A program made the position numbers and the translations under genes. Below are positions 1-6,122 of a stretch of DNA of 6,896 nt, in pieces. Position 1 is the first letter of the stretch. The number at the start of each line of letters is the position of its first letter. The notes under the pieces were generated by a model. The model was given only the letters and a program-made list of their open reading frames with translations. It was not told the origin of the DNA and did not search any database. Source of the stretch: an uncultured delta proteobacterium (lineage in GTDB: Bacteria > Myxococcota_A > Bradymonadia > REDH01); assembly GCA_903912275.1 (NCBI GenBank), contig CAIWGR010000167.1:1-6896 (forward strand), given 5' to 3'.

Positions 1-179
1 ACAGGTTCTCCGGTCATCGCCAGCACCACCTCCGGCGTCGGAAGCTCCCCCTCGCCGATCAGGTCCACGACCGACGCAAGCAGGAGGAGCTTGTACGGGT
101 ACTTGAGGCCCGTTCGCCCATGCGGTGCCAGGTTCAGGTGGGCGATGCCATCGAGGCAGTCGGTGAACTCCATGTTCAT
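1..179 (-). CDS. Unidentified gene, N-terminal part only; possible HNH/McrA-like restriction protein head
   Basis: The first 59 codons of a gene that continues beyond the left edge. The start is an ATG overlapping the stop codon of the helicase gene (ATGA), with GAGGA four bases upstream inside the helicase gene. A second in-frame ATG lies two codons later. The product begins MNMEFTDCLDGIAHLN, followed after a short loop by the hydrophobic helix YKLLLLASVVDLIGEGE. This resembles the 'KPLLLLAVLDLI' helix that opens many HNH and ScoMcrA-like (modified-DNA-dependent) restriction endonucleases. The match is from memory and weak, and no catalytic motif lies inside the window. It does not look like the start of a DrmMI DNA methylase, which I would expect after drmD in a textbook class 1 DISARM locus. 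The overlapping start argues for translational coupling with the helicase and a shared role. That a gene starts here is fairly certain; its function is not. Confidence 0.6.
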   Translation of the reverse strand, partial: MNMEFTDCLDGIAHLNLAPHGRTGLKYPYKLLLLASVVDLIGEGELPTPEVVLAMTGEP

Positions 180-3100
180 CCCGTCCTCGGCCAAAGGTAC
201 ACAATTCCCACCGGCTCGATCCGGCGCGCCTTCACCACGTAGCCGGCACGGATGCGATCCGGCTCTGTCACCAGCTCCACGTCGAGGTCGCGGAGCCTGC
301 GCTCCTGATGACGACGGTCGGCCGCGAGCTGCGTCAACTCTTCCGGGGCGAACAGCACCAACTGGCGGGCCTTCTCGCGCTCCGACCAGTCGCGCAACGT
401 CTCAGCAATGCGCTTCTTTTGCTCCAGCAGGATTGTGACCATGTCCTTCGCCTCCTGCTCCCCGCGCTTGGTTAGCTCGCGGAGCGCGGCGCTGGCCATC
501 GTCTCCGCGCGGCGTTTCAGGTGGCCGGTCAGTTCGTCCACGTCTTGGGCGGCGATCTCGGTCAGGCGCGACCGTACCGTTTCAGGAACTGGGCGGGCCT
601 GCAGGAGCGAGGCCTCCAACAGCGCGAGGGTTTGGCGCTTGTCCTCGTCCCCCAGCGGGCGGAGCTTGCGGGTACGGAGGTCAGGCTCGACCCATTCTGC
701 TGCGGCCACCAGCACTTCGTCGTGAAGGCGGGCGGCGTGGTTCCCGTACAGCGACAGGCGGCCGAGCACGAGGACGTACGGCGTAGGGTGATCTGTGAGA
801 ACGACGCACGCGCGCGACAGGTCGTCGTGGACGAACCCCTGGGCGAGGAAGCGCCCGAGCAAACGCTGGACGACCCGGTGCTCCAGATGAAGATGAACCA
901 CCTTGCCGTCGAGCGAGCCGGGGTCACGGAAAACGATTGGGCGGAGCGCCGCGTCGCGCCGCCAATCGGCCTGCTTTTGATCGCGCCGCTTCGGGACCCG
1001 GAGGGCGTCCAGCGTCTCGGCCCAACCGTGCCCCGCGGCAGTCCGATCCAGCGCCGGGAAGCTCCACGGAACGCGGGCCGGGTCGTCAGCGAGGTGGGTG
1101 GAGTCCCTCGCCACGAGCCCAGGTGCACCCAGCACGGAGAGCGAGGCGGAGACGGCGTCCCGGAACGCGTCGTCTTCGAGCCCCAGCCACTCCTTCGACT
1201 CTTCGAGGAGCTTGCGGAGCACGTCAAGTTGTTGCTTCAACGCGTGCTGACGGGCGCGGACGGGCTCGAGATCCTCGTCGACAGAGCTGCGCGGAGGCGC
1301 GAGATCACGGATTTCGCCAGCGAGTTTATCGGCGTCGGTGTGACGGATACCGCCCATAAGCTTTTTCTCCACGAGGCTGTCGAGCAGGGGCGGAAACACG
1401 CCCAACTCCTTGTGGATCCGCTCGGTCTTCTCGATCAGCACATCGAGCACACGGTCTTCAGCCCGCTGCGGGAGCACGAAATAATGGCATCGGACCACAT
1501 CGGCGCGCTGAAGCTTACGGTCGATGCGACCGTTGCGCTGCTCCATGCGGCTCGGGTTCCAGGGCACGTCGAAGTGGAACAGATCGGCGCAGTGGTTTTG
1601 GAGGTTCACGCCCTCGCGGGCGGCGTCGGTGGCGACAAGAATGCGAACTGGGTGCTCGGATGGATCGGTGTTGAAGGCGCGCTTGACATCCTCCCTCCAG
1701 TTTTCATCCATGCCGCCGTGGTAGGTCAGCACGCGGCCGCGAGCGTCATCCCCCAGCGAAGACTCGATCTGCTCGACGATGTAACGCTTGGTGTCGGCGT
1801 ACTCGGTGAAGATGACCACGCGGCGCTCGTTCCAGCGCCGGTCGGTGAACAGCTCAGCGCGGATCCACCGGTTGAGCCACTTCATCCGCTCATCGGGCTG
1901 GTGCCGCGAGGCCTCGGCGATGCGGGTCATGCGGTCGAGGATAGCAGTCTCGGCAGCCAATGGGTCGCCCACCGATGCCGAAGCAGCCTCCACCTTCCCG
2001 GCGGCCTCTGCCTCCACCTCGGCCTCGGGCAGCTCGGCGCGATCGTCGTCACTCGACGAGTTGTCCGCGAACGGATCGAGATTCAGCTCACGGGGAGCGA
2101 GCTTACGGGCGATACCAGCTCGGTGAGCGCGCAGCGTGCAAGCGAACGCCTCGGGGGAAGAAAGCAGCCGCTTCTGAAGCGAGATCAACACGAACATCGC
2201 GTTGTGGAGGGCGCTCTTCGATTGTCCGGCGAAGCGCTGCTCCCGCGCGGTGCGGTAATCGGCGAGGAGTCGCGAAAGCTCCAACTCGGGCGTGTCCTGG
2301 GGAAGGCCGTCGAGTACGAGGCGCTGCGGCTCGCGCCTCGGAAATCCGCCCTCGATCTGACGGAGATCCTCCTTCAGCCTGCGGACCATCACGGGCTCGG
2401 TGATGGCCGGGGAGGGCTTCACGCCGCGGCAGAAGCGCTGGGGATCTAAGATCTCCAACAACGCCGAGAAGCTGCTGCTGTGGCCGTTGTGGGGCGTGGC
2501 TGAGAGGAAGAGCCGGTGCTCGAACCGCGGCGCGAACTCGCGCACACGCTGGGTGAACTCGGATTCCACGGGGTACAGACTCCCGCTCGCCGGCGCGGCG
2601 TTGTGGGCCTCGTCGAGGATGAGGAGGGCGCCTTCGGCGAAGTCGCCGAGCCAGTCACGGAGCGGTGCGGCATAGGTCTCGTCGCGCAGCAGGGCGTGCG
2701 AGAGGATGAAGCGCGTGTGCGTGTTCCACGGGTTCACCCCGAAGCCCCTTTCGCGACGGCACGAAGCGACGTACTCGCGGTCGAGCACGACGAACCCCAA
2801 GCCAAAGCGGCTCTCCATCTCCTCGCGCCACTGGACGACCACCGACGGCGGCGCGCAGATCACAACGCGCCGCACCTTCTGGCGCATCAGCAGTTCGCGC
2901 ACGATCAGCCCAGCTTCGATCGTCTTGCCGAGCCCAACGTCGTCGGCGATGAACAGATTCACGCGCGGGAGGCGCAGGGCCTTGCGCAGCGGCTCAAGCT
3001 GGTACGCCTTGACCTCGATGCCGGCCCGCCACGGCGCCTGAAACAGCTCTGGACGCGTGGAAGTCACGCAGTTCCAGCGGAGGGTGTGGAGCCAGGCGGA

Positions 3101-3349
3101 GAACAGCTTCGGGTCGTCGAAGCCGTGGTGAAGCGCCGCCTGCCATCCGGCGGCACGCAGCTCGGCGTCGACCTCCCGCTCCCAAAGGACTTCGAGTTCC
3201 TCGCCCTGCGCGTCGTCGTCCAGACAAGACATGCGGACCCGGGAGTCCTGCGCTGGGGCGGCGCCCGCTGCTGCAGCGCCGGGGATCACGTCCTCGACGA
3301 GGTACTGCCGGGAGCGGACGCGGACGATCTGGCCGGGTTCAGGGAGCAA
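176..3349 (-). CDS. drmD: SNF2-family helicase, DrmD-like (DISARM-type defence helicase)
   Basis: Superfamily 2 SNF2/RapA-type ATPase, expected to translocate on DNA and act in anti-phage defence in the cytoplasm. Numbering below is from the upstream in-frame GTG at 3460 (1094 aa); subtract 37 for the TTG start chosen here. An N-terminal domain (about 38-105) carries EPGQIVRVRSRQYLVEDV and CLDDDAQGEELEVLWE, which I associate with DrmD. RecA lobe 1 has Walker A DVGLGKT (174-180), APPSVVVQW (203-211), DEAH (283-286) and SATP (320-323). An acidic linker follows (462-505). Lobe 2 has VVIFTEYAD (548-556), TYHGGM (579-584), ATDAAREGVNLQ (610-621) and QRNGRIDR (641-648). The long C-terminal region is charged and helical, probably coiled coil around 975-1060. 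All motifs look intact, and the length suits DrmD (about 1000-1100 aa). The TTG start is preferred because GGGGAGGA precedes it by three bases, the conserved domain begins right there, and the 37 upstream codons (PYSRYL, SLRSPL) lack the gene's strong G/C third-position bias. The stop overlaps the next gene (ATGA). Alternative: a stand-alone RapA-like helicase not in DISARM. Confidence 0.85.
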   Translation of the reverse strand: MLPEPGQIVRVRSRQYLVEDVIPGAAAAGAAPAQDSRVRMSCLDDDAQGEELEVLWEREVDAELRAAGWQAALHHGFDDPKLFSAWLHTLRWNCVTSTRPELFQAPWRAGIEVKAYQLEPLRKALRLPRVNLFIADDVGLGKTIEAGLIVRELLMRQKVRRVVICAPPSVVVQWREEMESRFGLGFVVLDREYVASCRRERGFGVNPWNTHTRFILSHALLRDETYAAPLRDWLGDFAEGALLILDEAHNAAPASGSLYPVESEFTQRVREFAPRFEHRLFLSATPHNGHSSSFSALLEILDPQRFCRGVKPSPAITEPVMVRRLKEDLRQIEGGFPRREPQRLVLDGLPQDTPELELSRLLADYRTAREQRFAGQSKSALHNAMFVLISLQKRLLSSPEAFACTLRAHRAGIARKLAPRELNLDPFADNSSSDDDRAELPEAEVEAEAAGKVEAASASVGDPLAAETAILDRMTRIAEASRHQPDERMKWLNRWIRAELFTDRRWNERRVVIFTEYADTKRYIVEQIESSLGDDARGRVLTYHGGMDENWREDVKRAFNTDPSEHPVRILVATDAAREGVNLQNHCADLFHFDVPWNPSRMEQRNGRIDRKLQRADVVRCHYFVLPQRAEDRVLDVLIEKTERIHKELGVFPPLLDSLVEKKLMGGIRHTDADKLAGEIRDLAPPRSSVDEDLEPVRARQHALKQQLDVLRKLLEESKEWLGLEDDAFRDAVSASLSVLGAPGLVARDSTHLADDPARVPWSFPALDRTAAGHGWAETLDALRVPKRRDQKQADWRRDAALRPIVFRDPGSLDGKVVHLHLEHRVVQRLLGRFLAQGFVHDDLSRACVVLTDHPTPYVLVLGRLSLYGNHAARLHDEVLVAAAEWVEPDLRTRKLRPLGDEDKRQTLALLEASLLQARPVPETVRSRLTEIAAQDVDELTGHLKRRAETMASAALRELTKRGEQEAKDMVTILLEQKKRIAETLRDWSEREKARQLVLFAPEELTQLAADRRHQERRLRDLDVELVTEPDRIRAGYVVKARRIEPVGIVYLWPRTG

Positions 3350-3352
3350 GAG

Positions 3353-3360
3353 TCCTCCCC
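3353..3360 (-). promoter_or_regulatory. Strong ribosome binding site favouring a TTG start for the helicase
   Basis: On the minus strand GGGGAGGA is followed by CTC and then TTG at 3349..3347. This is close to a perfect Shine-Dalgarno match at short spacing. The upstream alternative, GTG at 3460, has only a distant GGAAA. With the TTG start, the span to the lipoprotein gene stop becomes a 185-base leader (3350..3534). I see no convincing terminator there, so the helicase may be transcribed from within it or by read-through. Confidence 0.5.
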
Positions 3361-3534
3361 ACTGGGGCAGCCCATCGAAGGGCAAAGGTGAACGTAAGGA
3401 ATAGCCTGCGGGAAGGTATCGCGAATAGGGCGGAAACGACGGAGTTGCTTCGACACTCACGAATGTTTTGCTTTCCGGCTCGGGCTGTTCGTACGAGGGT
3501 ACCCGCAGCGAACTCAGACTACAGGCACCTCACC

Positions 3535-4563
3535 CTAACGCACGGAGCGAGCAAGCCGAAGCCCGAGGTAAGGGCCGCTATCTAATGGACCGGCATTGTT
3601 CCGAGCAGCCAAACGCGCCTGAGAGGCCTGATCGTTCCAGTAGCCCCCACGAAAGATCCGATATTCGCCTCCCGTTCCGACGGGATCGGTCTCGTCCCCC
3701 GGGTAGGGGGTACCGTTCAGCCATCCGTCATTCGTCCACTCATCCTCGTTTCCGCTCATGTCGCAAAGGCCCCAAGCGTTCTCTGACAACAAGGCCGTGC
3801 AGACTCGATGACTACTCGACGAACTGTTGCTCTTCACCCATGCGACGTCCAAGACTGAATCCCCGCCGGCGTAGGCGGTATCGACACCGGCTCTGGCTGC
3901 GTACTCCCACTCAGCCTCCGTCGGCAGTCGGTAGCCCGCGCAATCGTAGGGATTCGCGTCCACTTCAGCGGTCCCATCCGTCGTGTAGCAGGTGTCCAAT
4001 CCTTCCTGTACCGAGAGCCAGTTCGCAAACTTTGTAGCATCCTCCCAAGAAAGTGAATTGGCGGGGCAGTCACCCGCGGGAACGCAATTGTCCACGTAGT
4101 AGCCCCACCCCGCGTTCTGCGGCGCCGCCTCCCATTCCGACTGGGTGACCTCATGACGGCCGATCCAAAATCCCTGAGAGATCGTCACCGCATGCAGGTC
4201 CTCCGCCGGCTGGCATTCTCCATCCCGGTCGGCACGGCACCCCATGGAGTAGCTCCCTGGCAAAATCGCCACCATTTCAGCACCACAACTTGCGGTGTAA
4301 GGGATGGCATCGCAAGAGCCGTCTCCATCCCTGTCCGGTCCGCGAGCAGCGTCCGCGTCATCACAGTCAATATCGGCAGTGAACCCGTCTTCGTCCGCAT
4401 CCACCGCCACCGACTCGCCGGAGTCCGTGTCCGTATCGGAATCCTCGCCAGGCGCCACGTCAAGGCCTCCAGAGTCGCCACCGCCGCGCCGAAGCGGTGG
4501 AAAACAACCCGAAAGCAAGCAACATGTCAAACCACACAGAATGAAAGGTGCAAGCGTCTTCAT
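3535..4563 (-). CDS. Lipoprotein with MopE-type metal-binding motif and SUMF1/FGE-like domain
   Basis: Predicted exported lipoprotein of 342 aa from the ATG at 4563, which has GGTGA five bases upstream; a GTG two codons earlier sits inside that site. A signal peptide (hydrophobic APFILCGLTCCLL) ends in the lipobox LSGC with the lipidated Cys at 20. A low-complexity Gly/Asp linker leads to a calcium-type motif (about 55-76: DADEDGF...DIDCDDADAARGP, then DRDGDGSCD) like those of MopE-related surface proteins. From about 95 to the end is a SUMF1/FGE-sulfatase (C-type-lectin-like) domain: SMGC, GFWIGRHEVTQSEWE, YRLPTEAEWEYAARAG (211-226), NAWGLCDMSGNEDEW (262-276), FRGGYWN (304-310) and the closing GLRLAR. 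The paired catalytic cysteines of true formylglycine-generating enzymes, expected just after RGG, are absent, so sulfatase activation is unlikely. The many cysteines suggest disulfides outside the cytoplasm. Its substrate or ligand is unknown. It lies upstream of the helicase gene on the same strand, but nothing links the functions. Confidence 0.88.
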   Translation of the reverse strand: MKTLAPFILCGLTCCLLSGCFPPLRRGGGDSGGLDVAPGEDSDTDTDSGESVAVDADEDGFTADIDCDDADAARGPDRDGDGSCDAIPYTASCGAEMVAILPGSYSMGCRADRDGECQPAEDLHAVTISQGFWIGRHEVTQSEWEAAPQNAGWGYYVDNCVPAGDCPANSLSWEDATKFANWLSVQEGLDTCYTTDGTAEVDANPYDCAGYRLPTEAEWEYAARAGVDTAYAGGDSVLDVAWVKSNSSSSSHRVCTALLSENAWGLCDMSGNEDEWTNDGWLNGTPYPGDETDPVGTGGEYRIFRGGYWNDQASQARLAARNNAGPLDSGPYLGLRLARSVR

Positions 4564-4586
4564 GTTCACCGAGTAACCGGGTGCGC

Positions 4587-4615
4587 ATTATCGCCAGCCC
4601 CCTCCCCGTAGCCAG
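4587..4615 (-). promoter_or_regulatory. Candidate sigma70-type promoter for the lipoprotein gene
   Basis: On the minus strand a GATAAT hexamer (4587-4592; five of six to TATAAT) lies 17 bases after CTGGCT (4610-4615; three of six to TTGACA). A transcript would begin about 15-20 bases before the ATG at 4563, leaving room for the GGTGA ribosome binding site. The -10 match is good, the -35 weak. Spacing and position are the main support. Confidence 0.3.
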
Positions 4616-4813
4616 CACGCCCAAAAGCAACGACCGCCCCGCAGCAAAGCCTGAGCGCCGAGTTGTCGGTGGCACGCAAAGTGCCCGGAAATCGCGCAGA
4701 GTTGAAGAACCGACCCAATCAGAGCGCACGAACGGCCGCCCAAGAATGAAAACCAAGTTTAACATTGACCATTTCACCACTCAGGCCCCATTTTGCCATC
4801 CAAACACCACGTC

Positions 4814-4832
4814 AGCGACGCTGATCGTCGCT
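4814..4832. repeat. Short perfect hairpin, 7-bp GC-rich stem
   Basis: AGCGACG, loop CTGAT, CGTCGCT: a perfect seven-base-pair stem with a five-base loop. Neither strand has a T run directly after it, so it is not a canonical rho-independent terminator. It could be an operator half-site pair or an RNA hairpin. Function unknown. Confidence 0.5.
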
Positions 4833-4992
4833 TGAAAACGCTCACCGTCCTCCGTAAAACACGTTTTTTCAACCAAATAACTACATTTTTCACCCCGCAA
4901 AGCCCCTTCGCACCCGCGCCATCCCGATCCCTCCGTTTCGCGTCATCCTGGTCACGCTCCATAGCCCCCCTACAGTCATGCGCTTTCGAGGG

Positions 4993-5018
4993 CATGTTCA
5001 CGCGTGAACGTGAACATG
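4993..5018. repeat. 26-bp palindromic operator-like site with internal repeat
   Basis: CATGTTCACG, spacer CGTGAA, CGTGAACATG: ten-base perfect inverted arms around six bases. The left arm and spacer also form a perfect 12-bp palindrome, TTCACGCGTGAA (4997-5008), so CGTGAA occurs twice in tandem. Overlapping two-fold symmetry of this kind is typical of binding sites for dimeric repressors. A run CTTTTT follows three bases after the right arm, so on the plus strand it could also act as a weak terminator-like hairpin. No regulator gene is visible next to it. Confidence 0.5.
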
Positions 5019-5041
5019 AACTTTTTAGCCCATGGGGCCAG

Positions 5042-5095
5042 GCACCTCCTCAAAATTTTTGCGACGACATCGTTCAACGTTTGGAGGTGCTTTTT
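5042..5095 (+). terminator. Long-loop inverted repeat followed by TTTTT; terminator-like or SD-sequestering
   Basis: GCACCTCC (5042-5049) pairs perfectly with GGAGGTGC (5083-5090), and TTTTT follows at 5091-5095 on the plus strand. If a TC bulge is allowed the stem continues AAA with TTT. The 33-base loop is long for a rho-independent terminator. The right arm is also a near-perfect Shine-Dalgarno sequence, which would be hidden by the pairing. No plus-strand gene upstream or downstream is convincing, so the role is open. Confidence 0.3.
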
Positions 5096-5191
5096 GACGC
5101 CCACTGCTCTACAAAGTTTGGAACCTACACCCTGTGAAGTTTGGGCGGCCCGCGCTGCCCGAGAGCGCCGCCGCCCTTCACCGCTGGCGCG

Positions 5192-5281
5192 TCAGACCCC
5201 GAACAACGCCGGACCGCCGTCGGGGTCCAGCATCAACGCCTTCCACGGGCCCAACCGCGGGAACTCGCGGCGTGAGGCCGT
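5192..5281 (-). pseudogene. Possible C-terminal gene remnant, family unknown
   Basis: A short stretch before a TGA stop at 5192 reads EFPRLGPWKALMLDPDGG and then PALFGV. Almost every codon ends in G or C, as in the window's real genes, and the tail is protein-like. No start codon is available in frame after the preceding stop at 5306. In another frame MAELKVYGSFG (ending at 5283) runs up to its edge, which could mean a frameshifted gene. It might be the tail of 5306..5638 separated by mutation, or an unrelated leftover. I recognise no family. Confidence 0.25.
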
Positions 5282-5305
5282 CCTATCCGAAGCTCCCGTA
5301 CACCT

Positions 5306-5638
5306 TCAGCTCAGCCATCCAAACCTCTGCCGCGCATCTTCGCGGATCGCCGTCGAATCGGGCTTCGTCCCTATGCTGTCGATCGGCCATACAAGCTCCA
5401 AGGACATCGTGCTGGACGTCCCGAAGTACTGGGCGGCATGGATGCGGGCACCATGCACCCCGGCGAAGTCGTCGGCGGCCACGCGCCAGTCGAGCGCAGG
5501 ACGCTGCCAGCACGTGACCGAGACGACCTGCATCAACCAGCCGCCATCGAGTTCGGCGACCGTTTGGGGACGGACGCGCGATGCGCCGGGACCGTTCGCT
5601 GCAGCGAGGTACTGGACGGCGGGGAGCAGCTCACCCAC
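5306..5638 (-). CDS. Hypothetical protein, about 110 aa, possibly a decayed gene
   Basis: Not recognised. From the GTG at 5638 the product begins MGELLPAVQYLAAANG and includes AELDGGWLMQVVSVTCWQRP, an aromatic-rich segment; no transmembrane or nuclease motif is evident. Support for coding is the strong G/C third-position bias in this frame. The start is doubtful: GAGGGGA lies some 13 bases before the GTG, too far for a good site. Coding-like sequence continues upstream in the same frame (ADRPTAVPIPDGAG, GDGTAS) right up to the TAG stop of the RHH antitoxin gene. It may therefore be a gene that lost its 5' end. It sits where a toxin partner of the antitoxin would be expected, but shows no MazF-, RelE- or PIN-like features. 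Confidence 0.4.
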   Translation of the reverse strand: MGELLPAVQYLAAANGPGASRVRPQTVAELDGGWLMQVVSVTCWQRPALDWRVAADDFAGVHGARIHAAQYFGTSSTMSLELVWPIDSIGTKPDSTAIREDARQRFGWLS

Positions 5639-5707
5639 GCTGGCAGTGCCGTCCCCTCGAAGCCGCCCGGCGCCGTCCGGGATCGGAACCGCCGTCGGGC
5701 GGTCAGC

Positions 5708-5959
5708 CTATATCGACGCCCCGGCCAGCAGGTGATCCACGCCCGCCTGCTCGAACTCCGGGTCGATGTCGAGTTCTGTCCCCGCAAAGTCCAATGCGAA
5801 TCCGCGGATCTCCTTGGCCACCCTCTCGCGCTGCCTTGCCTGAAGCCATCCGGTGAGGGCGTCACGGGCCAGCTCGGTCGCCGGGCGGTGGTCTGCCGTC
5901 GCCTCTCGGCGCAGCGCCTCGTGGACGTCGTCGGGGAGGGGCAGGTGGAATGTGCGCAT
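5708..5959 (-). CDS. Ribbon-helix-helix antitoxin-like protein (orphan)
   Basis: An 83-aa protein with the layout of a type II antitoxin. A beta strand, MRTFHLPLP, is followed by two helices (DDVHEALRREATA; RPATELARDALTGWLQARQR), the ribbon-helix-helix DNA-binding fold that dimerises on operators. An acidic C-terminal tail (FAGTELDIDPEFEQAGVD) is of the kind that wraps and neutralises a toxin. The start ATG has GGAG four bases upstream. In such pairs the toxin usually follows at once, but no recognisable toxin follows here, so it appears to be an orphan antitoxin or a small autonomous regulator. The family call is from sequence pattern; the toxin class it once served is unknown. Confidence 0.7.
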   Translation of the reverse strand: MRTFHLPLPDDVHEALRREATADHRPATELARDALTGWLQARQRERVAKEIRGFALDFAGTELDIDPEFEQAGVDHLLAGASI

Positions 5960-5984
5960 GGTGCTCCGATGTAGCCGATTTTCA

Positions 5985-6001
5985 GGCCATGTTCGCTGGC
6001 C
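5985..6001. repeat. Small inverted repeat upstream of the RHH antitoxin gene
   Basis: GGCCA, seven bases, TGGCC, located 26 bases upstream of the antitoxin start codon. RHH proteins commonly autoregulate by binding inverted repeats in this position. The arms are only five bases long, so chance is a real possibility in GC-rich DNA. Confidence 0.2.
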
Positions 6002-6122
6002 GTGTCGTTGGTCAGCGGCGGACCGTAAACGACTCCAGCCGCCGGCTATGCGCTATTCGTTACCGCCCGTCGTGCCTGAGGGGTCAGAGTGCAGGTCACG
6101 AAGGCATTGTAGCCCGATTCGC

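Larger units (their letters stand above)
4564..5191. other. Long intergenic region, partly AT-richer, with several inverted repeats
   Basis: About 630 bases with no gene I can support. The right half (roughly 4740-5140) is clearly richer in A/T than the rest of the window, with runs such as GTTTTTTC, ATTTTTC, AAAATTTTT and CTTTTTG. Open frames through it lack the G/C third-position bias of the real genes. It holds the hairpin at 4814-4832, the palindrome at 4993-5018 and the inverted repeat at 5042-5090, each listed separately. It could be a regulatory region, an RNA-producing locus or the remains of a foreign insertion. I recognise no tRNA, known riboswitch, insertion sequence ends or CRISPR repeats in it. 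Confidence 0.6.

Noticed and set aside
521..2449. 642-codon plus-strand open frame opposite the helicase gene
   Set aside because: It lies entirely antisense to a helicase with intact motifs. Long antisense frames are expected in GC-biased genes, and its translation has no recognisable domain.
2516..3391. 291-codon plus-strand open frame opposite the N-terminal part of the helicase
   Set aside because: Antisense shadow of conserved helicase sequence; low-information Arg/Ala/Val-rich translation without motifs.
3461..3534. Terminator between the lipoprotein and helicase genes
   Set aside because: Only short imperfect pairings (around GGGTACCC and CTCG/CGAG) and no T run were found, so a terminator cannot be claimed.
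4460..5001. Minus-strand ORFs upstream of the lipoprotein (4460..4780 and 4774..5001)
   Set aside because: No family resemblance, no third-position bias and no good ribosome binding site. The first runs into the lipoprotein gene out of frame.
4559..5020. GTGAACATGAA occurring at the lipoprotein start (minus) and in the 4993-5018 palindrome (plus)
   Set aside because: An 11-base match in opposite orientations, one copy being a start codon region. Most simply coincidence, with no mobile-element ends around it.
5004..5735. 243-codon plus-strand ORF, and the overlapping plus-strand ORF 5438..5974
   Set aside because: Both are antisense to minus-strand segments with good coding bias. The translations are Ser/Pro/Arg-rich with no motif, as expected of shadows.
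6014..6047. Inverted repeat CGGCGG/CCGCCG between the YhcG remnant and the RHH gene
   Set aside because: The arms are simple GC-rich sequence with a bulge and no T run follows on the minus strand. Not enough to call a terminator or operator.
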